Shown: positions 1-9,510 of the stretch, piece by piece
How positions within the stretch are numbered: the first letter of the stretch is position 1
Layout of the letters: each line of letters opens with the position of its first letter
Source: Flammula alnicola
Taxonomy: Eukaryota; Basidiomycota; Agaricomycetes; Agaricales; Strophariaceae
Direction: 5' to 3'
Assembly: GCA_015499995.1 (NCBI GenBank)
Contig: JADNRV010000072.1
Span: forward strand, 186,001 to 250,000
Length of the DNA: 64,000 bases
Program-made: the position numbers and the translations under genes
The notes under the pieces: generated by a model
What the model was told of the DNA's origin: nothing
What the model saw: only the letters and a program-made list of their open reading frames with translations
Databases searched by the model: none

Positions 1-867
1 TACTTTAGGTTGATCTCATGGATGAATAGGACATGAAACATACCGCGCTTCTGCCTTGGTGTGCTGACGATGGCTGTAAGTAACTTTTCCTTTGCCTGCA
101 CGTTGAAATGCTGCCGTAATGGAGCCATCGAGCTCCGTTTTCTTTCCTAAGACCTCACGTGCGGTTTTCACATCTGGGGTGTTGTCCGCTGCGGCAACTG
201 CCTCCTCGCCCCAGCAAAGTTTAGCGTGTCGACGTAAGTTGCTTGTTGACTTGGCGTCGCCTGTATCGAGGAATCGGCGGACAAATCGGGTTCGGCAACG
301 GCACTGGCTGGCCCCACACTCAAAGACATGGGCCTTGCGGCCATTGATGTACTCGACGGAAGGCATCGGTTTAAAGAACACGTAAATAGGTGCGTCCCAG
401 TCCTTCGCAAGGCGTGCTAAAACCAACTATCAGAAAAATATTCAGGGCCAGATTATATGCATACCAAGTTCAGCCTCGTCGTCCTCGGAATCGGCCTCGA
501 TATCTTCCTCGTCGTCATCGTTTTCGACAGGTTCAAGTCCCGGCATGCCAACAAATTGGACATCGTCATCATCACTACCATCGGATGCCTCAAGGATACG
601 CTGCGGGTGACGGGGTTGGACAAGCGGAGCAGGAACAGGCTCTGGAACATCCTCAATGGATGCATTCCGAGACGAGGTCGCTTTGTTGGGTGCCTTAGAG
701 GCTGACGGCCTCCCGGCAGGTTTTTTGGTGGTGGCGAAAGTTGTTTTGGCCTTCTTCTGGGCAAGAGGGTCACCATTCTTGGTTACACGTTCGCTTGGGC
801 GGCGCTTACGTGGTCCATTAATGACATCAGGGTGGGGTTGGGAGGTGGTGTCCGGCGAGGAAGGCAT
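1..867 (-). CDS. hAT-like transposase, N-terminal part (runs off window)
   Basis: Start of a minus-strand transposase-like gene. Exon 1 is 867-465 and encodes a basic, Ser/Pro-rich N-terminus (RKRRPSERVTKNGD) followed by a long Asp/Glu stretch. A 48-nt intron (464-417, GTATGC...TTTTAG) joins it in frame to exon 2 (416-44), which reads ARLAKDWDAPIYVFF and contains CGASQCRCRTRF and a His/Cys pair (LRRHAKLC), resembling a BED-type zinc finger. Exon 2 ends at KAEAR before a GTATGT donor at 43; the catalytic part lies outside the window. This N-terminal architecture (acidic leader, BED-like finger) is familiar from agaricomycete hAT elements, which is family knowledge; the hAT assignment is inferred because no catalytic or dimerisation domain is visible. 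No stop or frameshift is seen in the visible part. Confidence 0.6.
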
Positions 868-1080
868 GGCGAGATGAAAGGTAATGGATGATTTATTTTT
901 TTTATGAGCAAGTCCAATGTTTGGTTGAATGTGAGCTGTCGAAGAGAACGTACTAGCTGTGTATTACCCTCTAGAAACATTTGCTTCCGTGATGGGGGCT
1001 TGGTACTGTATAGTAGTCTACATATTAGATGAGGACACCGTCGATAATTTGGCCTACATATGGCATTTCTATTTATGGCA

Positions 1081-1205
1081 AACCCGCCATAACCCGCCCA
1101 ACGGGTATGGGTTTTCCTCGGGTACAAAGACTGGTACCCTGACCCGTACCCCCAAAACCCTGACCCGCTACCCGGGCGGGTTACCCCCACCCGTGACAAT
1201 CCCTA
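1081..1205. repeat. ACCCG-rich G/C-strand repeat (G-quadruplex-prone)
   Basis: A tract of about 120 bp in which ACCCG, CCCGT and GGGT-type words recur many times, so the minus strand carries numerous closely spaced runs of three or more G. It abuts the point where the outer LINE reading frame stops (about 1203), so it probably replaced or truncated that element's 3' end. I see no coding potential in it. Confidence 0.5.
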
Positions 1206-3245
1206 TTCCCAGTAGGTCCCTACTCTCACTGAGCCATGTATAGCTCTGTATAAGAAGGCTCTTACTTTCTTGTCTAGGTTTGGATTTCTGATTGATGTCC
1301 ATATCAGCCTGTCTGTTGGTAATCGGCCCCATCTGTCTTTTACTGCCCAGTGTGCTAGGTCTAATCCTATTAGTGTCGCTCTTCTCGTAGTCAGTGTTTT
1401 TACTTTTATTTCGCGTATACCACGATATATTTCTGCTTGTGTTAGTCCCGAGAGTTCGGCTCCTTCTATTTTGTATCCTGGTGGGATTTGCAAATCAATG
1501 TGATCATAGGTCTCCTTTTCAGCTCCCCTCTTGGCTAGAGTGTCTGCACCGTCATTTCCTCTGTCTCCGCTGTGTCCTTTTACTTTGACAAGGTATGTGT
1601 CTCCTTTTCTTGCTCTCAGTGTTGCGAGTAGGGCTTGGTTTATTTCCTTATGTGCGGATCCGATCCATCCTTTGCTTTCTTTTGCACGACCATTTTTTAG
1701 TGTACAATCTATCGAGTATTACGAGTCTGTATATATTTTCAGTTGCACTTCAGTTGGTGTATTTTGTATGGCTGTGAGTATGGCCACTAGTTCTCCTGTA
1801 TTGTTAGATTGCTCTATTTCTTCAGGTAAGCGGATTGAGGTGTTTCGCTCATCGTTCTCTTCGAACCATATTCCTGCTCCGGCCTTTGCGTCGTCATCGC
1901 CATTGTTCTCACATGATCCATCCGTGTATATTATGATTTCTTCTGGTGCTTCTGGCATATTTGTTTTGTTTGTGATGATAGGTATATCACTTGTTTTTTC
2001 TGTGCTTCCGAATATACGGAAACATCTATCGAAAGTGTTCACTGTCACATCTTTACAGAATAGCTCAGCTGACTGGGGCTGTTCCAGTAGTTCTATGTCC
2101 TCTTCTGCATTCCTTCTGTCTGAGGGTTTGAATTTCTCTGGTAGGGAATTTACTATCTCTTTCGCTTTTTTCATGCATAGGTGCGGGTTTGGGCACTTTT
2201 TCTTTCTTTCTTCTTTGCATATTTCGCATTTACAATTCTTTCTGGGTTTGTGTTCTTGGTTCTGTAATGTCCTTGAGAAGTTCAGCGCCTCCCCGACTGT
2301 CTGTATCCTGTGATTTTGTCGTAAGCATGTTGCTTCTTTGAGGTTGCTCCAGTTTACCCGTCTCGTCTTGTTTATTGGTTGGTTGTTGTTCTCAGGTGTT
2401 TGCATTTGTCTTGCTAATTGTATGTCCCCGATGTGGTACCATACCGGTAGGTTTCTTTTCAGTTCTTCTGAGAGTGCCGGTGGATCAAATATGACATTAT
2501 ATTTCTCTTTCGTCTTTAGCATGCGTGTGAGTTGCGGCGGGAGTGGTATCTTCCTCGATTTCACTACTATGTTGACATTTTGAAGTGTTATATTGCTTAA
2601 GCTTTCGCCATCTGCGACGGATGTGTATTCTTTCATGTTGGCTTCGAGTATTTCATCTGCAACGTAGGCCCACCGTGGTCTGTTTCCCCCGAATTTGAGG
2701 TATTGTTGGAGTCGTCTTATTTCTATTGCTTCGTTTCTTGCTGCCAGGTCAAGCAGTTTTCTACCGCCATTGGCTACTGGTGCTCTCAGGGTGTCTCCTT
2801 TAATCATGGGTTTGGTTTCATCCCACATGAAAGTTGATATCCGGGTCTGGATCTGTTTTAACACCTCTTTGGGCATTCCTTGGACTCGTGTTAGGTATTG
2901 GGTGCGTCCTCCTACTTCCATATTCACGATGAGTCGTCGTCCCTCTTGTGTTGGTTTTCCCTTTCCCCATCTTCTTAGGTTCAGGTCGATTTTCTCGACT
3001 ACAGGTGTCCATACTGCTATATTGTTTACTCCGTTTCCTACGTAGGAGCCGAGTACCCTTGTATGTTCTCCTTCTCCGACTATCCTTATGTGATTTGGAA
3101 TGATCTCATGTTGTTCTTTTAGCTTTCGTGTTTCTATTACTTTCGCCCTATGTTCTGGGGTACCCACCGGCAGTATTTCAGTTTTTTCCACGTTGAATTT
3201 CGCTCCTGATGCTTTGCACCATTTTTCTAGAATGTCCATTAGGTC
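1203..3245 (-). pseudogene. Outer LINE ORF2, 3' part (thumb region and RNase H)
   Basis: Continuation of the reverse transcriptase polyprotein after the insertion point: DLMDILEKWCKASGAKFNVEKTE, a typical post-catalytic RT stretch, then a CxxC/Cys-rich segment (CKCEICKEERKKKCPNPHLC) and an RNase H domain starting at IIIYTDGSCENNG with the catalytic Asp and Glu (NNTGELVAIL) and IYTDS. TAA at 1721-1719 falls directly after IYTDS; the same frame continues through DCTLKNGRAKESKGWIG and VKVKGHSGDRGNDGADTLAK, so this is a nonsense mutation in RNase H. The frame ends at RVGTYWE and meets the ACCCG repeat, lacking the usual C-terminal zinc motif. Confidence 0.85.
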
Positions 3246-3247
3246 TT
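3235..3247. repeat. Target-site duplication, left copy
   Basis: TCCATTAGGTCTT, identical to 9498-9510. The last two T are shared with the poly(T), so the certain part is 11 bp (3235-3245). Confidence 0.9.
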
Positions 3248-3272
3248 TTTTTTTTTTTTTTTTTTTTTTTTT
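3246..3272 (-). other. Poly(A) tail of the inner LINE (poly-T on the plus strand)
   Basis: 27 consecutive T on the plus strand, i.e. 27 A at the 3' end of the minus-strand inner LINE, directly between its 3' UTR and the target-site copy. This is the expected product of target-primed reverse transcription (family knowledge). Confidence 0.92.
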
Positions 3273-3521
3273 CATTCCGCAAACTCCCCCTTTGTGGCTG
3301 AGCCATATGGTAGGGTAAGTACATACTAGTAATCTAACTATCTATCTATTTGTCAAACAGGTTTCTATAAAGCAACAACAGCTACGGGCGACGCATAACG
3401 TCACCCACAGCGAGCCCCCAGAGCTCGCATGAAATAAGTATAGATGGTGACCTATAATGTAGTGGATAAAATATGTGAGTGTAAGATAGAAATTATAATT
3501 TTGTGTCGTGGCCCAGTTGCC

Positions 3522-6500
3522 CTATCCTCTTGCTGTCAGTGGTCGTGGTCTGTCCTCGTCGCCTATCTCAGGTATTGCTCCAAATACAGACCGGAAGCGG
3601 TCGGTCGTTGCGATGAACTTGAATAGGTGTGGGAGAAGTTGTTGCTCAGACAGCAGGCGCGCTGTGTCAGCCCCATAACGCCCCGCCGCTGCCATCATCT
3701 GCCGTCTCGCGTTGTCGTGTGCTGGGCATCTGGTGAGGTAATGATGAACTGTCTCCTCGTGCATCCTGCAACACGGGCATATTGGAGTCTCTGCCTTGCC
3801 GATCCGATGAAGATGTTTTGCTAATGGGACGTGTCCTGATCGTAACTGGAACAGGATGCTGGCCTGTTTGCGTGTGAGTGCTGTCGCGAGCTTTAGGAAT
3901 GTCTTCGATGGCAAGGTACTGTCGATTTGTGATATGCGGTCATAGCGAGTCGACTTGGCCCATGTCTCGCGCGCCAGCAGGTTTAGTTTTCGACGGTAGT
4001 GTTGTTTGACGGCCGACTTGCTGTGAGGCAGCCTGGTGCGTAGCTGTTTTGGCAGACGCCGTTGGCGACTCGATTCGCCTTCTGCGGCTCGCTTTGCCTG
4101 CTTGTCCGCTGCTTCGTTGCCAGCTATGTCGACGTGACCCGGTGTCCACCGTATCGTGAGGTCTAGTGTCATGTGTCGCCGTCGTACTATTGCTAAGCAT
4201 TCGTGGAAGATATCGATGATGTATTGTGAGGGGCCCGGTTTGATCTTCGTTGTCGCCGTGATCGCGGACTGGTTATCCACCGCTATCGTCACCTTGTGAA
4301 CTACTCCTTCCTCCTTCGTCAGCAGCTCCAAGCCCAGAGACAGCCCTACTCCTTCCCCTTCATAGACCGTGTGCACCTCCTCTGTGCCCAGATGCAGTCT
4401 CATCGAGTCCTTGCGCACCCCATCACGATACAAGACGGCCGCTGCTCCGATCCCACCCTCGTAGCCAGATCCGTCTGTGTATATTTGGATGCTCGCCGTG
4501 TCTGCCTCCTCATCTGCTACTGCCTGCTCCTTCGAGTCTGCTATCGCCACTTTGAATTCCGGTATCCACTTGGGTGATTTGCGCGTTGCTTTTATGATTT
4601 CCATTGACTTCGGCTTTATGGAGTATGTGTGCATGAGCTCGTGTAGAGGCGTGGGATGTTTCTTGACGTAGTTGTTGGCTGCTTTGCGTACTGGGCCATG
4701 TAACGGATGTGTTGCTGGCAGTGTTGCTAGACGTAGGGCGGCGTCGTGTCGCACCTTGTCCACAAGCAAGTTGAAAGGTAGTAAGTTGGCGTGGACATTC
4801 AGAATGTCCGTTGGCGTCGACCGCATGCCTCCTGTAATCATGATCGTCGCCTTTCGCTGTATCGAGGCCAGCTTGTTGATTCTTGCCCGCCCTGCCTTGG
4901 GTTCTTGGTGCGCGCCGTCCGTGCGGCGGTAGGGTGTCAGGTAGATGTCTGCTGCGTAGAGCATGCGCGGCACTGCTATCCCAAGGTACAGTCGCCTGAC
5001 GTGCTTGAAACTCATCCCCCCCGACGGCCTCGCCAGTCGCCCAAATTGTATCATCCAGTCCTGACCCTTCGCCAATGCCGCCGCGTGTTGGTTGCTCCAT
5101 TTCAGCTCCTGATCGATGTGCAGTCCCAGGAATTTGACGACCCCTTGCGGCTTTATCCTGTGGCCCTCTACGACCATCGTTGTCCGCGGTAATGGGATGC
5201 GCTTTCGCTGTATGAATGGGTGTGGTATTGTGGTCCGCGTGGCATCCAGTAGTTGAAACTTCTCTATGCCGAACGAGCAGTTGTGCTTTCGTGCCCATTC
5301 GAGAACGCCGCCGTTACGTGTCATCATATTCTTCAGCTTTCTGTGGGTCTCTGTGAAGTTCTTTCCCGTTGCCACCAGCGCGACATCATCTACGAACACG
5401 AACGCCCACTCGCCATTCCGTCGGATTGGGATGACCAAGATCCCTGCGTTGTAGAGGATATACAGGATGAGAGATTGTGCATCACCTTGGTCCAGACCAT
5501 TGTCGATACTGAAGACTTCGGAGCGATAGTCATCGAAAACTAGGGTCGTGCGTCGTCCTTCCAATCGCCTCCGCACCCACTCCACATGCTCTACCGGCAC
5601 TCCTCGCATCCGAAGGTTATGTAGTAGCACATCCACCGCCACACTCGGGAATGCGCCCTTGACGTCCAAAAACAATACCGATGCCACCTCTGTCCTCCGC
5701 CACGCATCCTTGATGGTCTTGACCACCAAATGTATCGAGTCTGTCGTGGCTCGGCCTGGACGCCCACCGAAGTGGTTCTCTGGTAGCAACCCTTCTGCCT
5801 CCGCCATCTTCACTGCATCCTCTGTCTTGCACATGTTTAGTACCCTCGCCATTCCGTCAGACAGTACGATTGGCCTCCACGCCCCCGGGATCGTGTAGTC
5901 CGGCTTGCCTGGTTTGCGTAAGACAGGTGTCTCCGTCAGTTTCCAGCTGCTCGGGTAGACTTGCAGTCGGTCTGTGGCACGGTAGATGGGTCCCAGGCGC
6001 GGTACCAGCACTGGACGGTTGTGCGTGAATACGGAGTTGGACGGTGTTCCTGTCCGTGTTGCCTTGTACGGTTTCATCCTCTGAATGGCTCTGTGGATTT
6101 GGACGTCAGTTACCGGTTCGAAGGCCCATTTCGGTGGTGGGTAGATGGCGCCTGTGTCGTCGAACGGTATGGCAGGTTTAGGCGGAAAGAATGCCTCGAA
6201 GAGCATTTGGCTTTTGCTGGCATTGTCGACTGCTTCCCGTATAACTGCCTTCGTCTCTGGGTGTCTGATCTGTAAGGTTGGCATGCGCGCTCGCCCTCCA
6301 TCGGATGCCGGTCCTGTAACCAGACGGCTGGCTGTCCACACACTGGTTTCGTCTAGATGCTCGAGCCAATCCGCCCAATGGTCTGCCTTTGCATATCGCA
6401 CTTGTTCGGAGTATGCGTTGCGAAGCTGTCTGTACTCTTCATGAACCGGATGCTCCTGGTTGAGTGCCAGGTGGTGGGACTTTCGTGCTAGCCTCTGCGA

Positions 6501-7517
6501 GGCCGCTTTGGCGACTGCCAGCTCATGGGACCACCATCGTTTTGCGTACGGAGATGGCTTCGTCATCGGTACATGGGCCTCCGTGGCCGTCCGGATTGCT
6601 GTTTCTACCCCTTCCACTGCCCTCTCGAATTCCTCCACGCTCTCTATCTCCCGTACCTCTCCTAACTTCGCTAACTCTGCCTCTAGCACCTCTGCAAACC
6701 CTATCCAGTCCGTCCCTCGGTAATTCCTCTTTGGCTCGAATGCTGTTGTTGTGGGTGTAATGTCGACAACGCTGATGATTGGCATATGGTCAGTTTTTAC
6801 TGGTCTCCGTGTCGGGTCTGTGTCACAGCTGATAAATGCGCTTAGCAACCCGCTGCTGCAGAAAACGTTGTCGACGCGCGTTAGATTCTTCGTCCCGAAA
6901 GCTTCCAACGTTGGTATGTCTTTTGGTAGGGCCATCTTCATGCCGTATCGTGTCAGCATGTCGATCAATACCTGGGCTTTGTTGAGGTTGGCGGTGGTAA
7001 AGAGATGGTGGTTCCGCTCCTCATCCCACAGCGGGTGATGTCGGTTAAAATCGCCCATCCAGACCGTATGGAGTGGCGCTCGTGGATGGCCTCTATGTGC
7101 CGGGTCTCTGAGGTAGGCTTTGATTACTTCTAGGCTAGCATTGTCATCGCAATTGTTGTAGACGTTGATGAAACGTATAGTGCCAAAGTCTCCGTGAATT
7201 TGCATGCCGGTAACATCGCCAGATGGGAAACCAATCGGCGTCCACGAATTCGTTGATAGCCTGGTGTTGACGAGGATAATCGACCGCGTTGCCTTTGGGT
7301 TGTCAAGGTGTCCGGCTGGGTAAATGGGCCTCCAATGCGCATTCCCCCGGGTTCGTCCTAGGAAGTCAATTGACGGCTCTTGCAACATGACGATGTCGTA
7401 TTTCTGTGGGTTGACGGTCTGCAGGAGGTCCAGCTGTCCGTCAAGCGAGCCGTTGATGTTCTGTTGCCAGATCACCAACTCTCGCTGTGGTGTGTTCGTG
7501 TCTGGTGTTTCAGACAT
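3522..7517 (-). CDS. Inner LINE ORF2: endonuclease-reverse transcriptase-RNase H
   Basis: Polyprotein of 1331 aa that nicks target DNA, copies the element RNA and degrades the RNA strand. Endonuclease: LVIWQQNINGS, VMLQEPS, WMGDFNRHH and KTDHMPII in the first 250 residues, the usual order of EEP-family catalytic residues. Reverse transcriptase: WRPIVLSDGMARVLN, LFLDVKGAFPSV, the GLDQGDAQS motif, and FVDD in place of the commoner YADD, near the middle. RNase H: IQIYTDGSGYEGG, the Glu of VYEGEGVGL, TIAVDNQSA and the WTPGHVDIAGNEAADK motif. The C-terminus has a Cys/His cluster, CPCCRMHEETVHHYLTRC. Its ATG overlaps the ORF1 stop by 8 nt. No inactivating change is visible. Confidence 0.93.
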   Translation of the reverse strand: MSETPDTNTPQRELVIWQQNINGSLDGQLDLLQTVNPQKYDIVMLQEPSIDFLGRTRGNAHWRPIYPAGHLDNPKATRSIILVNTRLSTNSWTPIGFPSGDVTGMQIHGDFGTIRFINVYNNCDDNASLEVIKAYLRDPAHRGHPRAPLHTVWMGDFNRHHPLWDEERNHHLFTTANLNKAQVLIDMLTRYGMKMALPKDIPTLEAFGTKNLTRVDNVFCSSGLLSAFISCDTDPTRRPVKTDHMPIISVVDITPTTTAFEPKRNYRGTDWIGFAEVLEAELAKLGEVREIESVEEFERAVEGVETAIRTATEAHVPMTKPSPYAKRWWSHELAVAKAASQRLARKSHHLALNQEHPVHEEYRQLRNAYSEQVRYAKADHWADWLEHLDETSVWTASRLVTGPASDGGRARMPTLQIRHPETKAVIREAVDNASKSQMLFEAFFPPKPAIPFDDTGAIYPPPKWAFEPVTDVQIHRAIQRMKPYKATRTGTPSNSVFTHNRPVLVPRLGPIYRATDRLQVYPSSWKLTETPVLRKPGKPDYTIPGAWRPIVLSDGMARVLNMCKTEDAVKMAEAEGLLPENHFGGRPGRATTDSIHLVVKTIKDAWRRTEVASVLFLDVKGAFPSVAVDVLLHNLRMRGVPVEHVEWVRRRLEGRRTTLVFDDYRSEVFSIDNGLDQGDAQSLILYILYNAGILVIPIRRNGEWAFVFVDDVALVATGKNFTETHRKLKNMMTRNGGVLEWARKHNCSFGIEKFQLLDATRTTIPHPFIQRKRIPLPRTTMVVEGHRIKPQGVVKFLGLHIDQELKWSNQHAAALAKGQDWMIQFGRLARPSGGMSFKHVRRLYLGIAVPRMLYAADIYLTPYRRTDGAHQEPKAGRARINKLASIQRKATIMITGGMRSTPTDILNVHANLLPFNLLVDKVRHDAALRLATLPATHPLHGPVRKAANNYVKKHPTPLHELMHTYSIKPKSMEIIKATRKSPKWIPEFKVAIADSKEQAVADEEADTASIQIYTDGSGYEGGIGAAAVLYRDGVRKDSMRLHLGTEEVHTVYEGEGVGLSLGLELLTKEEGVVHKVTIAVDNQSAITATTKIKPGPSQYIIDIFHECLAIVRRRHMTLDLTIRWTPGHVDIAGNEAADKQAKRAAEGESSRQRRLPKQLRTRLPHSKSAVKQHYRRKLNLLARETWAKSTRYDRISQIDSTLPSKTFLKLATALTRKQASILFQLRSGHVPLAKHLHRIGKAETPICPCCRMHEETVHHYLTRCPAHDNARRQMMAAAGRYGADTARLLSEQQLLPHLFKFIATTDRFRSVFGAIPEIGDEDRPRPLTARG

Positions 7518-9432
7518 CCGTCCGTGTCGTTTCCGACGTTGGGACGGTCTCGCGCTGTGTTGGCAGTGCCGTCAGGTTCGCTCCCGTTGGGAACGTTTGG
7601 TCGCCCCAAGCATCATCCCCACCCCCTCCCGTCGCGCCTACACTCCACTGCTCTGGGAGTGTGCTCTGTTGGCTGTTGGCCGGGCCCTTTCCTTTCCCAT
7701 CTCCTGTCCCTGCTCGTCCTCTCCATGCCGCTCCTCCTCTTCCCCGTGCCGCTGTCCCTGTCCTTCCAGTTCCTAATTGCATCCTTACCCCTCCGCCTCT
7801 GCCTGCTGCTCCGCCTGCCAACCGCCCCATGCCTCGCCCATTCCTACTCTGCCGCACCTCTGTCCATCCACCTCCGAAACCTCCCTCGCTTGTCTGCCAT
7901 GTCGAGTCCTGCTTGTTCGTGTAGATGTCGTGTGTGGGTGCTGCCGGCTCCCACGTTGCTGGGTCTTCCGTAGGGAAATACTTATAACCTGCTTCCGGGA
8001 TCGTGGCATGCAACTTGAGCGTGGCTGCCACAAATTGCGGGCATCTCCTGTCAGCCGCCCCGTGTCCGCGGACTTTGCAGTTCGAACAAAAGAACTGATC
8101 CTTGTCCGTGATCAGACAGGCTGAGCTACGGTGCCCCTTCCCACAGCGTCCGCAGGTGTCGCCGGTCGCCTTGCAAGCAACGGCGCGATGGTTTGCTCCA
8201 ACTGTTTGGCACTTGAAACAGCGCTCGGCGTCTGGCAGCAGTTTCCGTACGAGGACCTTCTTGCCTTCGATGTACACCTCCTCCTTGATGGCATGATTTG
8301 CAGGCACTTGCGACACGAACCCGATGATAACGTGGGCTGTCGCCTGCAGCTTTGTTCGTCGCAAGACAGGTTTGATGAATTTTGCGAAGGCGATCGACCC
8401 CCTGGGCAGTCCGTTCGCGTCCTCGACCTCCATCAGCGTCCCTTCTACCTCTGGTTGGAAACTGACGGGGACGTATTCCACGATGGTTTGGCATAGGCGG
8501 GGCTTAACGACCGAGGTTCCTCCCATGGCTGACAGGAAGCTTGTCATGGCTTCATCTCCTCGCAACCATACCGCTGCCTCCTCCGCGTTCAGGTCAAAGA
8601 CCACCCCCCCGTTCGCCAACTTCTTCGCTCCCACAAACCGTACGTCCAGCGGCTTCCCCGTCAACCCTTCTGCCATCAACTCCAACGTTAGGTTTCCTTT
8701 CGCCACCAGCTGCCGCTCCGTCAACTCCTTCAACCCATTCGTTCCCCCCGGTGCTGCATCGACCAAAATCTGACGTTGCGCTACTTGCGCCCGCGCTAAC
8801 GCGGCTGAAAGGCGTGGGTTGTTTGTGCCGTTGGCCAACATATCCGCGTACGTCGCGCTGGTGTTCTGTGGTGTCGCATTCTGCGTGGCAGTTGCTGTCG
8901 CTCCTTGCGTCGCGCTGTCTGCTGCTTCTTGCAATTGGCTGGTTATCTCCTGACATTCGTCCCTGAAATCCTCAAGCGCCGCACCCGCTTCCCTCGCCGC
9001 CAGTCGAAACTCATCCGCCGCCCCTTCGATCGCCTCCACCGTGGGCAACTCCTTAATCCCATCCTCTATCCTTCCCAACACCGCCCCCACTATCCTCGTT
9101 ACCAATTCCTCCTCCATATATTCCTCCGTTAAGAAGGCGATCGCTCGAATTCCGTCCACTACAGGCTTCGGCACTTGTGGTAACGCTGCCAATTGTAGCG
9201 CGAGCAGAGCCAAGACCTTCAAGGTTGCTGGTTCGCCCTTGGGCAGGTACCCGGTGTTCTCGAGGTACTTCCTAGCTGTGGTCGGGTCTTTGACCGGTGT
9301 CGTAAGCCCGCTGCGTTTTATCAAATCTTCCCTTGACATGTTCTGTACCGTTGTTGCTGACTTCTGCGATTGGCTCCGTAATGTGCCGGATGCCCCGCTC
9401 GCGACCGGGGTGGACTTTCTCGAGTTCGCCAT
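7510..9432 (-). CDS. Inner LINE ORF1: gag-like RNA-binding protein
   Basis: 640-aa nucleic-acid-binding protein expected to coat the element RNA. The N-terminal half is Ala/Thr-rich with likely helical segments; three CCHC-type zinc knuckles follow near residues 415-465: CFKCQTVGANHRAVAC, CGRCGKGHRSSAC and CSNCKVRGHGAADRRC. The C-terminus is Gly/Arg-rich (GRGMGRLAGGAAGRGGG), typical of RNA-binding tails. It starts 65 nt from the element's 5' end, and its TGA overlaps the ORF2 ATG in ATGTCTGA. The frame is intact. Confidence 0.92.
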   Translation of the reverse strand: MANSRKSTPVASGASGTLRSQSQKSATTVQNMSREDLIKRSGLTTPVKDPTTARKYLENTGYLPKGEPATLKVLALLALQLAALPQVPKPVVDGIRAIAFLTEEYMEEELVTRIVGAVLGRIEDGIKELPTVEAIEGAADEFRLAAREAGAALEDFRDECQEITSQLQEAADSATQGATATATQNATPQNTSATYADMLANGTNNPRLSAALARAQVAQRQILVDAAPGGTNGLKELTERQLVAKGNLTLELMAEGLTGKPLDVRFVGAKKLANGGVVFDLNAEEAAVWLRGDEAMTSFLSAMGGTSVVKPRLCQTIVEYVPVSFQPEVEGTLMEVEDANGLPRGSIAFAKFIKPVLRRTKLQATAHVIIGFVSQVPANHAIKEEVYIEGKKVLVRKLLPDAERCFKCQTVGANHRAVACKATGDTCGRCGKGHRSSACLITDKDQFFCSNCKVRGHGAADRRCPQFVAATLKLHATIPEAGYKYFPTEDPATWEPAAPTHDIYTNKQDSTWQTSEGGFGGGWTEVRQSRNGRGMGRLAGGAAGRGGGVRMQLGTGRTGTAARGRGGAAWRGRAGTGDGKGKGPANSQQSTLPEQWSVGATGGGGDDAWGDQTFPTGANLTALPTQRETVPTSETTRTDV

Positions 9433-9497
9433 GGTATTTTTATAGGTGAGTTGTAGATGTTATTACCTCCTCTGGTATGATTTAATTGCTGTGTCTC

Positions 9498-9510
9498 TCC
9501 ATTAGGTCTT
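9498..9510. repeat. Target-site duplication, right copy
   Basis: TCCATTAGGTCTT, identical to 3235-3247; it lies between the inner LINE's 5' end (9497) and resumed outer-LINE coding sequence. Confidence 0.9.

Larger units (their letters stand above)
3246..9497 (-). mobile_element. Inner LINE, full-length and apparently intact
   Basis: A 6.25-kb minus-strand non-LTR retrotransposon inserted in the outer LINE's RT region. It has a 65-nt 5' leader (9497-9433), ORF1 (9432-7510), ORF2 (7517-3522), about 250 nt of 3' UTR and a 27-nt poly(A), and is flanked by identical 13-bp direct repeats. Both ORFs are uninterrupted over 640 and 1331 codons, so the copy looks young and possibly autonomous. Domain order (gag with CCHC knuckles; endonuclease, RT, RNase H, Cys/His) fits the Tad1 group of fungal LINEs; that placement is inferred from architecture, not from a tree. 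Confidence 0.92.

Noticed and set aside
119..1200. Several plus-strand open frames opposite the hAT gene and the ACCCG repeat
   Set aside because: They are antisense to a spliced coding region or made of low-complexity repeats, and have no recognisable motifs.
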